Assembly: GCA_030761205.1 (NCBI GenBank)
Contig: JAULJL010000024.1
Coordinates: 15,737,122-15,801,121 of the forward strand
DNA from: Fremontodendron californicum
Lineage: Eukaryota; Streptophyta; Magnoliopsida; Malvales; Malvaceae
Direction of reading: 5' to 3'
DNA: 64,000 bases
Below the pieces are notes generated by a model. That model saw nothing but the letters and a program-made list of their open reading frames with translations, was not told the origin of the DNA and made no database searches. Shown here piece after piece: positions 12,323-24,278 of this stretch. A program made the position numbers and the translations under genes. Positions within the stretch are counted from its first letter, which is position 1. Each line of letters starts with the position of its first letter.

Positions 12323-13218
12323 CTAATGATCCTTTCCTGGTCCTCTATCAATCAACATCGTTGGATCCAACCACTTGGCATCTATAAGAGATTGTACTTT
12401 GTTCTTGAGTGCATTGTAGTGCTCAATGCTATGCCCAACAGTTCCGCAGTGATAATCACATCTTTCATTCGGGTTATACCACTTGGGGTATGGTGGTGAC
12501 AGCACATAGGCAACTAGGTGATTTTTGACCAACATTGGGAAAAGTTCTTGATAGCTGATTGGAATAGGTTTAAAATGCCTTTGGGTTTTATCCCGCGGTT
12601 GTTTCTTAGTCACACAGGGCCTAGGAGTTGGGGCACTTGGTGGTGGAGCTAAGGTTTGCATCGGAGTGTTTGCATGGGGAGATGGTGGAATAACAAGGCA
12701 AGGGTATGGATTTGGACACGAGACCCTTGGAGGTTGTATATAACTCGAGGTTCCTATTCCGGATGCTTGATAAGGTGATTGATGAGGAAAATGGTACAAA
12801 CTGCTAGTTGGTGGTGATAGAGTGGGATTCAGGGGTCCCATAGTGATCATCCCAGTGGACAATCGAGCCATAGCAGGGTAGGGATATTGGTTTGGACTTA
12901 GAGCAGTTTGCAGGTATGGTACAAGATAGGTAATTTCTGTCTTTGGTATCAGGCTCTCTAGTTTAATCATTTTCATGATTTTGTCTACAATTTCATCAGG
13001 GTTGCACCCTTTGTAACACTGGCAAGCGCAGGATCTAGCAAGGATTGTATATTTCGAACCTGAAGGTTTTGGTTGATCCAAAAGTGATGAAGAACCCTGA
13101 GAAAATTCCCCTTACTCTTACCCATATCCTCAAACATTTTCATAAATTTGACAAGCTGTTCCTTCAACTCCCGGAGTTCATGTCCAAACTCCTCTTGATT
13201 TCGTTCCAAAGCACCCAC
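12323..13218 (-). pseudogene. ORF A: capsid-less gag-like ORF of E1
   Basis: The frame near 13218 starts at GTG, not ATG, with a stop just upstream, so the true start is lost. It encodes a short coiled-coil-like segment (ELRELKEQLVKFMKM), shifts frame by one missing base near 13115-13130, and continues from about 13081 as a Pro/Ser/Tyr-rich region to a stop at 12323. The last 90 residues hold a gag C-terminal module (FKPIPISYQELFPML, PPYPKWYNPNERCDYH, then GHSIEH and LKNKVQSLID) of the same kind that ends the real gag downstream. No capsid region is present. The E2 copy at 45679-46571 is collinear. Ogre elements are known to carry an extra ORF before gag, but this one looks like a partial gag duplicate. 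Its function is unknown. Confidence 0.6.
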
Positions 13219-14724
13219 TTATTCCTCCAATTCTTTCCTCATATCTCAAACCCCGTTCATGCAAATGAAAATGTCATGAGATTTAAGAATACAATTATGA
13301 ATGTACATGCTTTATTCCTATATGCATGGATATACTGATGATGAATGCATGAAGCGTTCAAAGAAATTATGATGACTATGTATGCCATGTGTGCAACCTG
13401 ATGCCAACATGATGCATGTAAAGAATAAGCAAATTACTGCATGGATATATATACAGAAAAATTATGCTAACTATGATTGTATTCTACAATGAATGAGCAT
13501 ACATGCTTATGACTGTAACATGATGTCAAAATGATATATGAAAAGAATAAATGAATTAACACAAAGGTATATACAAAGAAATCAATGGCTACACAAAAAT
13601 GGTGGGACCAAATTTTGAGTATTCAAAAATCTCATTATGCAAGATTTGCCTCCACATTTAATCTACAATTTTTTGAAACATGTTTTCTCTATGAAAAACC
13701 ACACATATTATTTTCAAAAGAATTTCGGAATAATGGATCCTGCTATGGTACAATATGCAAATGTTCATGTAACACTATCGGTTTATGAAATCACCAAATG
13801 AGATTATTATTACCAATTGTTTATTGCAAAGAATGATATAAAAAATACAACCATGAATGTACATGCTCTACCCACACATGCATGAAAATGCAAAAATGTT
13901 TGAAAAAGAATGTTTCTATTTTGAATTTCAAAAGGTTAGTGAACACTTGCCCCAACAATATCTACTTATATAGGCATCACAGTGCCTTTGGGGCGAAGTA
14001 TCACACTTATTACGGGCAATGTATGTTCATCTTTGCCCGGTAACCAAAACTTATTCAGAGTGTAAAATAAGTAACAAAAGGTTTAGAAATGTCCCTCCAT
14101 GTGTTCCTATCTTCGGTGTATCTAATGAAAATTCGACATGGCTTCGCCTAGGTTCACTATATGAGGGTGAATTGGTTCTAAAGGCCCCGAATTGCTCCTC
14201 ACTATCGCTGGTGAAGGCTAGTAAGGCAATCCGATAAAAGCGGGTTCAATTCGTTAGAGTATATTTTCCTAAGCCTATAAGGAGGATCATCTCGAAGACT
14301 TTAGGTACTTTATACTCCGGAAGTGTTTCACTAGCCCATACAGAGGATCATCACGAAGGCATAGTTACTTTACTCCCACTTAAAAGGACGAAACTCGGGT
14401 AGAGGGTTCATGTTATGCAAATGCAAATGTAGTGTGTGCGGAGGAACAAAACAAACCATTCACCACCTATTCTATACCCCTTATTCTAAATACCCCACTA
14501 AAATCAAACAAATGTAAAGCATCAGTTAAGCAAACATATAAATATACGTAACAAAATAACCAGAGAACAAATAATAATATGCATGCATATGAAGAACATT
14601 TTATTATTTTCAAAATTCTCTTTATTATTTTAAAAATATGGGAATTAAAATTAAATACCAATTAAACCAACAAAATCGAGACTTAGATAACACACGACTA
14701 ATTCTAGGCCTGACTCTCTAAAAA
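13219..14724 (-). other. Leader of E1 between PBS and ORF A
   Basis: About 1.5 kb, AT-rich and without a convincing ORF. 13255-13560 resembles the spacer at 11570-12020. The E2 leader (46572-47145) lacks about 1 kb of it (roughly 13350-14370). The open frame at 14019-14237 shows no recognisable family. Confidence 0.6.
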
Positions 14725-14743
14725 GTCCCCAGTGGAGTCGCCA
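14725..14743 (-). other. Primer binding site of E1 (tRNA-Arg type)
   Basis: The minus strand reads TGGCGACTCCACTGGGGAC starting three bases inside the 5' LTR end. From memory this is complementary to the 3' end of plant tRNA-Arg(ACG) including CCA, and Ogre elements are known to use tRNA-Arg. It fixes the minus orientation of E1. Confidence 0.85.
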
Positions 14744-17700
14744 AGCTGTCGCAACCTAAATAAATAACAATAACAAGTCTCATCGCAAGACTTTCATTAT
14801 TCGTTAGGCGTGACATTAAAAAAAAAAGAGGAAAAGTCGACTTAATTGCTCTAGAAAAACAAAGGTATCATCGATACGTGATCCTGATCGCGGGGACCCG
14901 TTCGAGTGAGGGGGAAAACAGAAGCAGAGGAAAAGACGACTTAATTCCTCTCAAAATTGAAATAAAATAAATGACTGAGGGTATGAAAACGGCCTTGTAA
15001 AAAGACATGGAGTCGCCACCAATCTTTTTTAGCTAGGTGTGATCGGTCCACCTATTAAAACCGATTTTATAAAACATTTTAAAATTAATTAAAACATTTT
15101 TAAAACCAATTTCAAGTCTGTGTTATAAATCAGAGAAATCAAAGAAGCGGGTTCGGGAGTCGGTTACGTGCGGGGAAGGATTAGCACCCCCACAACGCCC
15201 GTATAAGTGGGTACCTTATTAATCGTGTGTTATCTCAAGTCTCGGTAAAGAGTTGGTTTTTAATTTAGTATTTCAAGTTAATTCCCAATTTTAAGAAAAA
15301 TAATTCCATTTTTAATTGAAAATGATCTGGAATTTATTAATTCAAAATCCTACATTCCCCAACAAAATCGACAAAATATAGAAATTTTTATTGATTTGGA
15401 AAACTTTCCGAATCATTCTCATTTTTTGAAAAAAAAAGATATTCCTCTATTAATGATAATTGATGATATTCCCTCCAGCAAACCTGGTAGAGAACTCATG
15501 AATTATTTTAACTCGGGAATATCTTTATTTTTTATTAAAAATCATTATCTTTTTCAAAACATTTAAAAATATGAACATGAACATATATGACATAAATAAA
15601 ATGACATGGCAAAGTCTAGATAATATAGTGCAACCTAAATGATATGACATAATTTAAATGACATAGTATATTCTAGGTAAAATGAAAAATCCTAAGTATC
15701 ATGGTATATTCTAAATGAGATAAAATGATTTAAATGACGTGGCAAGTTTAAATGATATGGCATATTTTAAATGACATGGCATGTTATAAATAAAATAACC
15801 TAAATGACATGGAATATGATCTAAATGACAAGAAATGACATGAAATTAAAATAATGCTAACATATAATATGCATGAAAATGAAAATAAAAATAATAATGC
15901 ATGAACATAGTATATGCTAAACAATATGACAAAAATAACTAAACAAAAAGCATAGGATATTATGAAACATTCAAAATCATATGCAAACAAATATAAGATC
16001 ATAAAATACGAATTAAAATAATAATAACACCATGAAAAATATCATAGCAAAAATCACATATTTAAATAAAATGCATGAACATGGAAAATGCAATGCATGA
16101 AAATGTATTTTTCCTCTAAATAAAGAAATCCGTATATCTAAAAAGATATCCGGCTACCTTAGGAAAATATGTCAAATTAGATTTTCTAAAAAACAAAACT
16201 TTGTGATTGTTTGAAAATTTTTTTGAGGAAAACTTGAATAAAAATTAAAACCCTTACCAAACCCTTTTAAAATGACTCTAATTTCCTAAGTTTAAAATCC
16301 CAGACTTAACTGCCCTTAACCCGAGATTTATAAAGTCATTTTTAAAGTTTTACTAAGGATTAGAAACTACCCTACGACAGGAGCTAAATCTTTTAACCAA
16401 CCCCTTCTAAATGCCTTAGCCAAATTCAACCATTATTCCTCTTTTGATTTCAAATCTGCCTCTACTGTCCGGTTTTGCCACATGATTTTTTAGCCTATTT
16501 TTAAAAATTCAAAAAACTATAAAAAAAAATTACTAGAGACTCAGAACATGTAAAAATACACGAGAAAATTTGTCTTAATTTTATGATTAAAGATGATTGC
16601 CCAGAAAAATTGGAGATGTTCGAGTACTGGGTGAAAATAACTGTTTTGTCAAAACACATTTTTTGCCTTTGATAAATTCATTCAAAAATCAAAGTAAAAA
16701 TTGTTGGAGGTCATCCTAAAGACCTAAAGACAGTAGCTAAACATTTAAAAACCTTGGACAAAAATTGGCTAAGTAAAAAAAATCACAAAGGTAGAATGAT
16801 CAATTTGACAATTCCTTAATTTTCCACAAGTATGCTCAAGAGAGCATGACTTTGAGCCATTCATTGGCCTAAGTCACAAATCAAGTGGCAATGACATGGA
16901 ATGCATGAACATACAGGAAATGAAATGTATGAAATGCATGGTCTAAAGGTCTAAATGGTAAAGGAAATGCATGACAATTCAAGACAACCTAAATGCCTAG
17001 CATGAATTTGCATGGCAATATATGCTATCGTAACTCAATATGCATGCAATGCTTGATAATGCAAATATGACTTGGACCTAATATGTTATGAATATGCATG
17101 AAAATGCTAATGTAATCTAAGGCCTAAATAGCATAGTAATGCATGACAATACTATTGTGATTTAACACTCAATATGCATGGCAATACCAATATGGCCTAG
17201 ACCTAAAATGTAATGAACATGCATAGAAATATTATGAACATACAATGACCAATGAAACTAATGTCAATGCTGGAACAAAAAGCAACTAATACACAATTTC
17301 AAGATATGATAATGCAAAGCATGTTACCTAAACAAAATGCAAATGCATGATAAGGCAAGGGATGCATGAAGAGGCCAAATGATCACATGAGACTCTAATG
17401 CTATCCTATTTAGTAAATGACAGAAGTATACGAAAAATCATATTAAGATGCATAATGTCATGATATTTTCATAAGCATATAACATACTAAAATCAAAATG
17501 CACAAGCTCATGGCATGGAAATGCAAACAAGTTAAGAAACAAAAGGAAAATGCACATGCAAGGCATACAAAAGCTGAAGTGCCAAATGGTCATGAAAAAA
17601 CATGATGGCATTTTATCATAGCATTTTCATAAGCATATGGCATACTAAAATCAAAATGTACAAGTTCATGGCATGGAGATGCAAACAAGTTAAGAAGCAA

Positions 17701-19559
17701 AAGGAAAATGCACATGCACATGCAAGGCATACAAAATGGAGTTGCCGAATGGTCATGAAACAAAACCAAGAAAATGCAAACATGTAAGACATGATACATG
17801 AAAAAAATGCACAACATGAGCATATGAACAATAATGGCCGAATATGCAAGGATGCAATATCAAGCATGGAAATGAAATATATAAGTAAATATAACATAGA
17901 AAATAACGTAAAGAACATATATATAAAAGATTAGCACATACATACAAAACAAATAACAAGCAAAACTAGTAAGTAAGACAAGGAAAGTTACGCTGCATGG
18001 TTGGTATCAAATGGGCATAGCCTCTCACCTAACCATAATCACTTGGTCTTGCCAATATCGTGAAGCCTTTCCATCTCAATAAAACAAAAAATAAACCATG
18101 CAAAACAGAAAATAAGGTGAGCTTCATGGTAGGTAAAAATTGGCATAGCCTTTCTCCTAACCATGGTCACTTGGTCGAGCCAAGGTCATGTAGCCATTTC
18201 AACCTGCTTGCTTCATATTTTGTAAAAAACCAGAACCTTAGAATACTCTAAAAAACCTTGTAAAAATCACCTTTCACAACAACATGCAAGGAAGAAAAAA
18301 GAAAAAGAAAAAATAGGGCAAGTAAATGTGCCATATTCGGCCATAGCATGAAACCATAGAAAAAAATTGTTTTCCACCATTTTAATGAAGAAGAAGAGAT
18401 GAAAACATAAGTAAACACTAATAAATTTATTTCTATGAAAAATGTAGTAGGAAAACATGATAGAAAATCAAGAAAACACCATGGAATTCAAGAAGAAAGC
18501 TATGCTAGAGCTTGGTAGAGATAACTACCTTCAAGCTCTCTATTGAAAACCTTTTTTTTTTCTTTCTTTCAAAACCTTTTTCTTAGCCAAATTAGCTACT
18601 GTTTCCAGCCAAAAAACCTCTGAAAAAATGAAATCATCCTCCTCCATTTATCCTTGGCCGAATGGCCCCCTAGCCCTTGGATGGGAATTGCACTTTTTCT
18701 CCTCCAATCTTGGCCTTTAGATTAAGATATTTTGATGACAACATAAAAATGTCATCTTGAGAATAGATAGCAGCCCTTAAGATGTGTACTCATCCCTTGT
18801 AGTAACCTTAGCCCTTAGATGCAAAAGAGGACCAATCCTATGCACTCCCTTGCTTGCCTCTCTTGAGTGCCTATCCTTGGATGAGTTGTGCTCTTCCATT
18901 CTTGGTCATTGGATGAGGACAACATAAAAATTACATCTTGTAGATTAAATCCAGCCTTGAACATGTGTATTCAGACCTTGTAGATGGCCTAAGCCATTGG
19001 ATGAAAAGAGATAATCCCATGCACTCCCTTGCTCAACCGAATTGATGCTCACCCTTGGATATATTGTGCTCATCTTTTTTCTTCCATTCTTGGCCATTAG
19101 ATAAGGGTTCTTTTATGACAAATTAAAATATCATCTTGGCATTTAAACTTGGCCATTGGATGGTGCATTCAACTTTCCTACAAGGCACCTAAGCCATTGG
19201 ATGTAGGGGGGACCATTTGCAAGGTGTTAGTGGTAGCATGTGGCTTGATAGTGACTAAGGAATTAAATTGTTCAAGCTTCCTTATTCTCCTCTATGTTGG
19301 CTGACCAAGGGAATAAAAATCCCAGCAATTCCTTCTTCTTTCATATTTTCCTCAATTACAAATTTGCCCTTTTTGATTTCTTTGGTAAAATGACCTTTTT
19401 GCCCCTCGAACTTAAATAAATAGAAAACGGACTCCAAATTTGAAATTTATTTTTTCAATACTTTTGAAATAATAAAAAATTGAATTCTAGAAGTTTTCAA
19501 AATTTTATGAGTCCATTTGCTACTTATTTCGGATTTATTTCCGAAATTACCCCTTTTAT

Positions 19560-19990
19560 GCACCCGAACTTTTCCATTTTTTAAACGAGTACCGAATCCA
19601 TATTTTTCTTCACAATATCTTCCAAATAATTTAAAAATGTGATCTGGAAGTTTTCATAATTTTTGGAGCTCATTTGCTATTTTTTCGGGATTTATCTGCT
19701 TGAATTACTACATAGGGGACCCGAATTTTAGCCATTTTGCAAAGAAACTCCGAATCAAGATTTTCTTTCGCCAATCTCTTCCAAATAATTTAAAAATGAG
19801 ATTTGCAAATTTTTAGAATTTTTGGAGTTCATTTGCTATTTTTCCAGGATTTATCCTGTTGAATTACTACATAGGAGACTCGATATTTGGTCAGTTTGCA
19901 AACGAACTCCAAATCAAGATTTTCTAAACCAATCTCTTTGAAATGATTTAAGAATGAGATTTGCAAATTTTCAGAATTTTTGGAGTTCAT
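19560..19990. repeat. ~158-bp tandem repeat inside LTR B
   Basis: The landmark tctcttccaaataattt starts near 19615 and 19773, with a mutated third copy near 19931. Spacing is 158 bases both times. Confidence 0.75.
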
Positions 19991-20478
19991 TTGCTATTTT
20001 TCTCATATTTTCTAATTTTGCCCTTTTGCCTCCGAAACCCGATTTTGCTCAAAACAAGTCCGATTTTCAGATTTTCTTCAAACTGAGCCTTGGGCTATCT
20101 TTGTTTAATCATTTCTCATCAATTAAGGGCTTTAGATCTACCAAATCAGACCATTTCTGCAATTTTTCTAAATTTTACCGAAATTCACCAAAAAACCCTA
20201 ATACGCGGTTTTCTTCCGAATTGACTTTTCTATCAGTTCTTTCTCCAAATGGCTTCTCCATTACCCGTAGTCGGTGCTTATCTTTCATTTGAGACCTTCA
20301 ATTTTGACCAATTTGATTGTTTAAGCACTTTTCCCTAAATTTCTCGAATTAGGGTTTCTTTTCTACTATATCTCGTAATCCACCTTCCGAACTCCATAAC
20401 TTTCAACGTAGACCTCATATTATCAAAATTCTTTCATCGTTTTTCAATTGAACCTCAAATCTTGATTTTTAAAGTGGG

Positions 20479-20584
20479 TTGACTTTTTCAGTAGTTGACT
20501 TTTTTGAGGTTGACTTTTTTGGGGTTGACTTTTTCTAGGTTGACTTTTTTTTAGTTTGACTTTTTCTGTCTGCTTTCTTTGACT
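20479..20584. promoter_or_regulatory. W-box array of ~15-bp period in LTR B
   Basis: TTGACT occurs at 20479, 20495, 20510, 20525, 20540 and 20556, with one more at 20579 outside the periodic array. Steps within the array are 16, 15, 15, 15 and 16 bases. Confidence 0.55.
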
Positions 20585-20674
20585 AAGCCTCGGAGTACCA
20601 CCTACAGGATAAGAAAAGCCTTTTAGCATTCTGAAACATCAATTTAGGGGTCCGGACATAATTAGGTTTCTACG

Positions 20675-22257
20675 GATACCATTACCCATTCCCTGGGTGT
20701 TGACCCTATAGCCAAGCTAGTCAAACATAAGAAAAAGAAGTTCGCTCCTGAGTGAATACAAGCAGTAAAGGAGGATGTAGAGAAGCTCCTGGCTGTAGGG
20801 TTTATCAGGGAAGTCAAGTATCCGAAATGGTTAGCCAATGTGGTAATGGTGAATAAGGCTGACGGGAAGTGGCGTATGTGTGTGGACTTCATCAATCTGA
20901 ACAAGGCCTGCCCATAGGACAATTTCCTTTTACCCTCCATAGATAGGCTGGTAGACTCCTCAGCAGGGCACAAGTACATGAGTTTCATGGATGCCTTTTC
21001 AGGGTATAATCAGATCAAGATGAACCCTGAAGACCAAGATAAGACGTCCTTCATCACTAAGGAAGGTTTGTACTGCTACCAAGTGATGCCTTTTGGAATG
21101 AAGAATTCTGGGGCAACCTATCATAGATTGGTGAATAAATTGTTCAAAGCCCAGATTGGGCGAAGTGTCGAAGTTTATGTGGATGACATGCTGGTGAAGA
21201 GCTCCTCTATTGAGCAACATATATTGGACCTGGTAGAGGTCTTTCAAGTCCTTAGGCAGCACAGTTTAAGACTGAATCCCACTAAATGCGCTTTCGCAGT
21301 TGGTGCGGGAAAGTTCCTGGGATTCATGGTTTCAAGTAGAGGTATTAAGGCGAACTTGGAGAAATTCCAGGCAATCCTAGGTATGGTCCCCCCAAGGAAC
21401 ACCAAGGAAATACAAAGGCTTACGGGCAGAGTGGTCGCCTTGAACAGATTTGTCTCCAAACTAGCTAACAGGTGTTTACCCTTCTTCAAGGTACTCCGAG
21501 GTGCCTCTAGGTTTCAGTGGAACTAGGATTGTCAAGGATCATTTGAGGAATTAAAGAAGTACTTAAGCTCTTCACCATTTCTAGTCAGCCCACTAGCAGG
21601 CGACCCCCTGTATATCTACTTGGCAGCCTCAGAGAAGACAATAGTGGGCTTATTGCTCAAAGAAGAATAAGAGCAACAGATACCAGCGTATTATGTCAAC
21701 AGACCCTACAAAATGGAGAGGTCAATTACACCAGGCTAGAAAAAATAGCCTTCGCCTTGGTAGTTGCGGTGAGAAAACTCAAGCAATATTTCCAGGCCCA
21801 ACTCATTACTATTTTGAGAGATCAACCTCTCAAAGAAGTCCTGTAGAGGGTCGACAGCTTAGGCAGGATGGTTAAGTGGAGCATTGAACTCAGTGAATTC
21901 GACTTAGAATTCAGATCGAGGAAGGCGATTAAGGCCCAAGTCTTGGTGGATTTCATAGCTGAATGTTCGTTTACCGATGAAATTACGGCACCAGTCCAAT
22001 ATCCAATTGAGCCTCCTCTAAAATCGGACGACCCAATGCCACCCTCGGATCCAATATAAGCGCATAAGCCTAAGGAAGTGGAACCCCCCGAGAATATATG
22101 GACAATGTATGTGGATGGATCCTTAGGAAAAGAGGGATCCGGAGCTGGAATCCTCTTAATGGACCCTCAGGGAAATAAGTGGTAGTATGGACTTTCTTTC
22201 GGTTTCCCCGCATCAAACAATGCCGCCGAATATGAAGCTCTCCTGGCAGGATTGAAA
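20675..22257 (+). pseudogene. pol: G pol, part 1: RT, RNase H and start of second RNase H
   Basis: Encodes a broken reverse transcriptase that would copy element RNA into DNA. The frame begins inside the RT N-terminus (HSLGVDP). WRMCVDFINLNKACP and MDAFSGYNQIKMNP follow, then the catalytic YVDD at 21176-21187. RNase H 1 runs from about 21550 (FEELKKYL) to 21970 (VDFIAEC) and needs a frameshift near 21705. The second RNase H starts near 22104 (MYVDGSLGKEGSGAGILL) and reaches NNAAEYEALLAGLKL, where element L cuts it. In-frame stops include those in FAPE*IQ and NKACP*DN and at the codon after FQWN. The open piece 20978-21526 is the longest intact part. It is not functional as it stands. Confidence 0.85.
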
Positions 22258-22262
22258 CTCAC
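22258..22262. repeat. Left target-site duplication of L (ctcac)
   Basis: ctcac directly precedes the TG of the left LTR and is repeated exactly at 29228-29232. Confidence 0.9.
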
Positions 22263-22463
22263 TGATGCACCCAAAAGAGTGTATCTTATTTAACCTTGCA
22301 CTAAAAAGATAAATTGTAAGTATAGTAGTTAGCAAGGGTCGAGTCCTCAGGGATTGGGTTTTAGTTTATAAGTTAATAGTTTAAAACTTAAATTCAAGAA
22401 CAATAAAAGAAAAGGGGTTTTTGAAGCCAGATTTAAACTAAAGTAAATAATAAGAATAAGATG

Positions 22464-22582
22464 CAAGGCGGTATAACCAGCCAATAAAAATATATATACT
22501 AAATTAGGCGGTATAACCAGCCAATAAAAATAAAACAAAGTTAATATACAAATTAGGCGGTATAACCAGCCAATAAAAATAA
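22464..22582. repeat. aggcggtataaccagcc repeat, three copies
   Basis: Three ~40-bp units, each with aggcggtataaccagcc and an AT-rich spacer. The other LTR has four (27414-27567). Confidence 0.85.
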
Positions 22583-23442
22583 ATATAAAAAATAAGCAAA
22601 CTAAAAGTAAGAAAACAAATAAGTAAGAAGAATCAAATATGAAAAATATGGTTAAGGTTTCATTCTCCACCACTAGACATCATTAAGAATCAATTTCAGA
22701 TCTATCAATATCAACCAACTATCAAAGTTAACAACCGTAGATAACAACAAGCTCTGTTACCCCAATCTTTCCTTAGTTTGTCGTTAAATAGAACAAGCTC
22801 TCTATTTAATCTCTAACCATTAAACAACCTAGAATAAGCTCTCTAAATTCAATTTAATGGCAGCTTTATGATGAGAAAGATAGGTTGATCTAAGCAACAA
22901 ACACATAAGCTCGGATTGTTCAACTTAGGTTATGTTCCACTTTGCAATTATTGAAAACTTGACCATAATCATTAATCACAAATTGCCACTTATGAATAGG
23001 AAATCAAGACAATTACACGGATCAAGACTCCTAAACTAGCAATAGATAATTATCAAGATCTATCTAGTTGTACACCTAAATAAATCAAGACAACATCATG
23101 AACAATTCTTGTAGAAGAACATAAGCAACTTTGATAGAAAATTAATGATAGATAGAATCTGAAAATCAATCACAAAACATGTCTAGGGCTTTGAAATCAC
23201 CCTTAACCAAATAGAAGTTTAGCCTAGCATAGGCATTATAAACATAAAATTAAATAGAATCTAAGAAGAAAATAAAAGAAAGAAAGAAGAAGAAGAAGAA
23301 TATTAATTATCCAACCTCTTGCTCTTTCTAAAGAAAAACAAAACTAGAGAAAAGAAAGAAGAAGAAAACTTAGAGAATTTTATTACAATGGCTAATATCC
23401 TACCTATGTACAATATCCTCCCTTACAATCATCCAAGGCCCT

Positions 23443-23451
23443 CTATTTATA
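23443..23451 (-). promoter_or_regulatory. TATA box in 3' LTR of L
   Basis: The minus strand reads TATAAATAG; it is the copy of the presumed active TATA at 28432-28440. Confidence 0.5.
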
Positions 23452-23523
23452 CACATTTTGGAGGGCTAAATGACAAGAGACAAGCTTTACAAATTTCAAA
23501 GGTAGGTATATGACGATTTTGAT

Positions 23524-23885
23524 CAGCCAACTTGATGGTCGATTTCTTCAATATTGGAGGCCTGATCTGATCACATGGTCTTCTAGACAAAGGTTCCCCT
23601 ATCAGTTACGGAACCATATCCGTTGGAATCAGCTCATTTTCTGATGTGGTTAAGCAGATATGGGCAAAATACGAAAACATGTCAGCACAGACGTCATTGC
23701 ACATCAGCCACCTTGATGGTCGATTTCTTCAATATTGGAGGCCTGATCTGATCACATGGTCTTCTAGACAAAGGTTCCCCTATCAGTTACGGAACCATAG
23801 CCGTTGGAATCAGCTCATTTGCTGATGTGGTTAAGCAGATATGGGCAAAATACGAGAACATGTCAGCACAGACGTCATTGCACAT
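23524..23885. repeat. 181-bp tandem duplication in 3' LTR of L
   Basis: Units start at 23524 and 23705, with a partial third from 23886. Each carries ACGTCA (23691 and 23872), which is TGACGT on the minus strand, a bZIP/TGA-type core. Confidence 0.85.
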
Positions 23886-24238
23886 CAGCCAACTTGATGG
23901 TCGATTTCGCTAGGGAAAACGACTCCGTTTTAAGAAGTGTAAAACATGAAAAAGATATATATGCCTCTTAGCTTTGCACGGCTACAAATTTCAGCCTTAT
24001 TGCTTCAGTGAAACTCCAGATATAGCTGATATGGCAAAAGGTGTCGGAACTGGAACTGAACTGGATTTGCCCTTAATTCTAGTAATCTGAAATCACTCAA
24101 AGAAACTTCTGAAAAACACCAAATTACATAAAAATATAAAAGATCATAAACACAATTAGACTAAACAATAATAACTCGTATTTGACACAAAACAATAATA
24201 AAACATAACTAAAAACTATATAATTATACGAGTTATCA

Positions 24239-24278
24239 CACCCCCACACTTAGCTTTTTGCTAGTCCTCGAGCAAAAT
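24239..24278 (-). other. PPT of L plus hairpin
   Basis: The minus strand reads GCTAAGTGTGGGGGTG directly before the LTR start TGATAACTCG, fitting the polypurine tract. Next to it 24256-24262 (TTTTGCT) and 24271-24277 (AGCAAAA) form a perfect 7-bp inverted repeat with a loop containing GTCCTC. A second module of this kind is at 25794-25831. Confidence 0.75.

Larger units (their letters stand above)
1..20674 (-). mobile_element. E1: Ogre/Tat-like LTR retrotransposon, pol-less, cut by window edge
   Basis: Two long direct repeats (1-5687 and 14747-20674) flank a 9-kb internal region. On the minus strand the order is 5' LTR, tRNA-Arg-type PBS, gag-like ORF A, gag, non-coding 3' part with tandem arrays, polypurine tract, 3' LTR. 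LTR ends are TG...CA on the minus strand. No protease, RT, RNase H or integrase motif is seen between the PBS and PPT, so the copy is non-autonomous. The right end (20674) abuts the RT gene of the plus-strand gypsy element G, so E1 inserted into G. A target duplication cannot be checked because the left end lies outside the window. The tRNA-Arg PBS, giant LTRs and gag type are features known from Ogre elements; the assignment to that lineage is my inference. Confidence 0.85.
14747..20674 (-). repeat. LTR B: 5' LTR of E1, 5928 bp
   Basis: Complete. On the minus strand it should run TGTAGA...GGTTGCGACA, but the outer end is mutated (plus strand tttctacg at 20667-20674 where the other copies have tgtctaca). 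It has the same internal plan as LTR A: AT-rich atgacatg/atgcatga stretch 15540-18000, ttggatga repeats 18655-19260, ~158-bp repeat 19560-19990, W-box array 20479-20561. A TATA-like GGATAAATGG lies on the minus strand near 18655. LTRs A and B differ by many scattered changes, so the insertion is not very recent. Confidence 0.9.
22263..24238 (-). repeat. 3' LTR of L, 1976 bp
   Basis: On the minus strand it begins TGATAACTCG at 24238 and ends GGGTGCATCA at 22263. It holds three copies of the aggcggtataaccagcc unit, a 181-bp tandem duplication and a TATA box, as in the 5' LTR. Confidence 0.93.

Noticed and set aside
14725..14743. tRNA gene (also 27186-27204 and 47146-47164)
   Set aside because: Only the 3' end complement of a tRNA is present, next to an LTR; these are primer binding sites.
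23319..23513. 64-codon ORF duplicated at 28308-28502
   Set aside because: It is identical because it lies in the two LTRs of L; it contains the TATA box region and has no known family.
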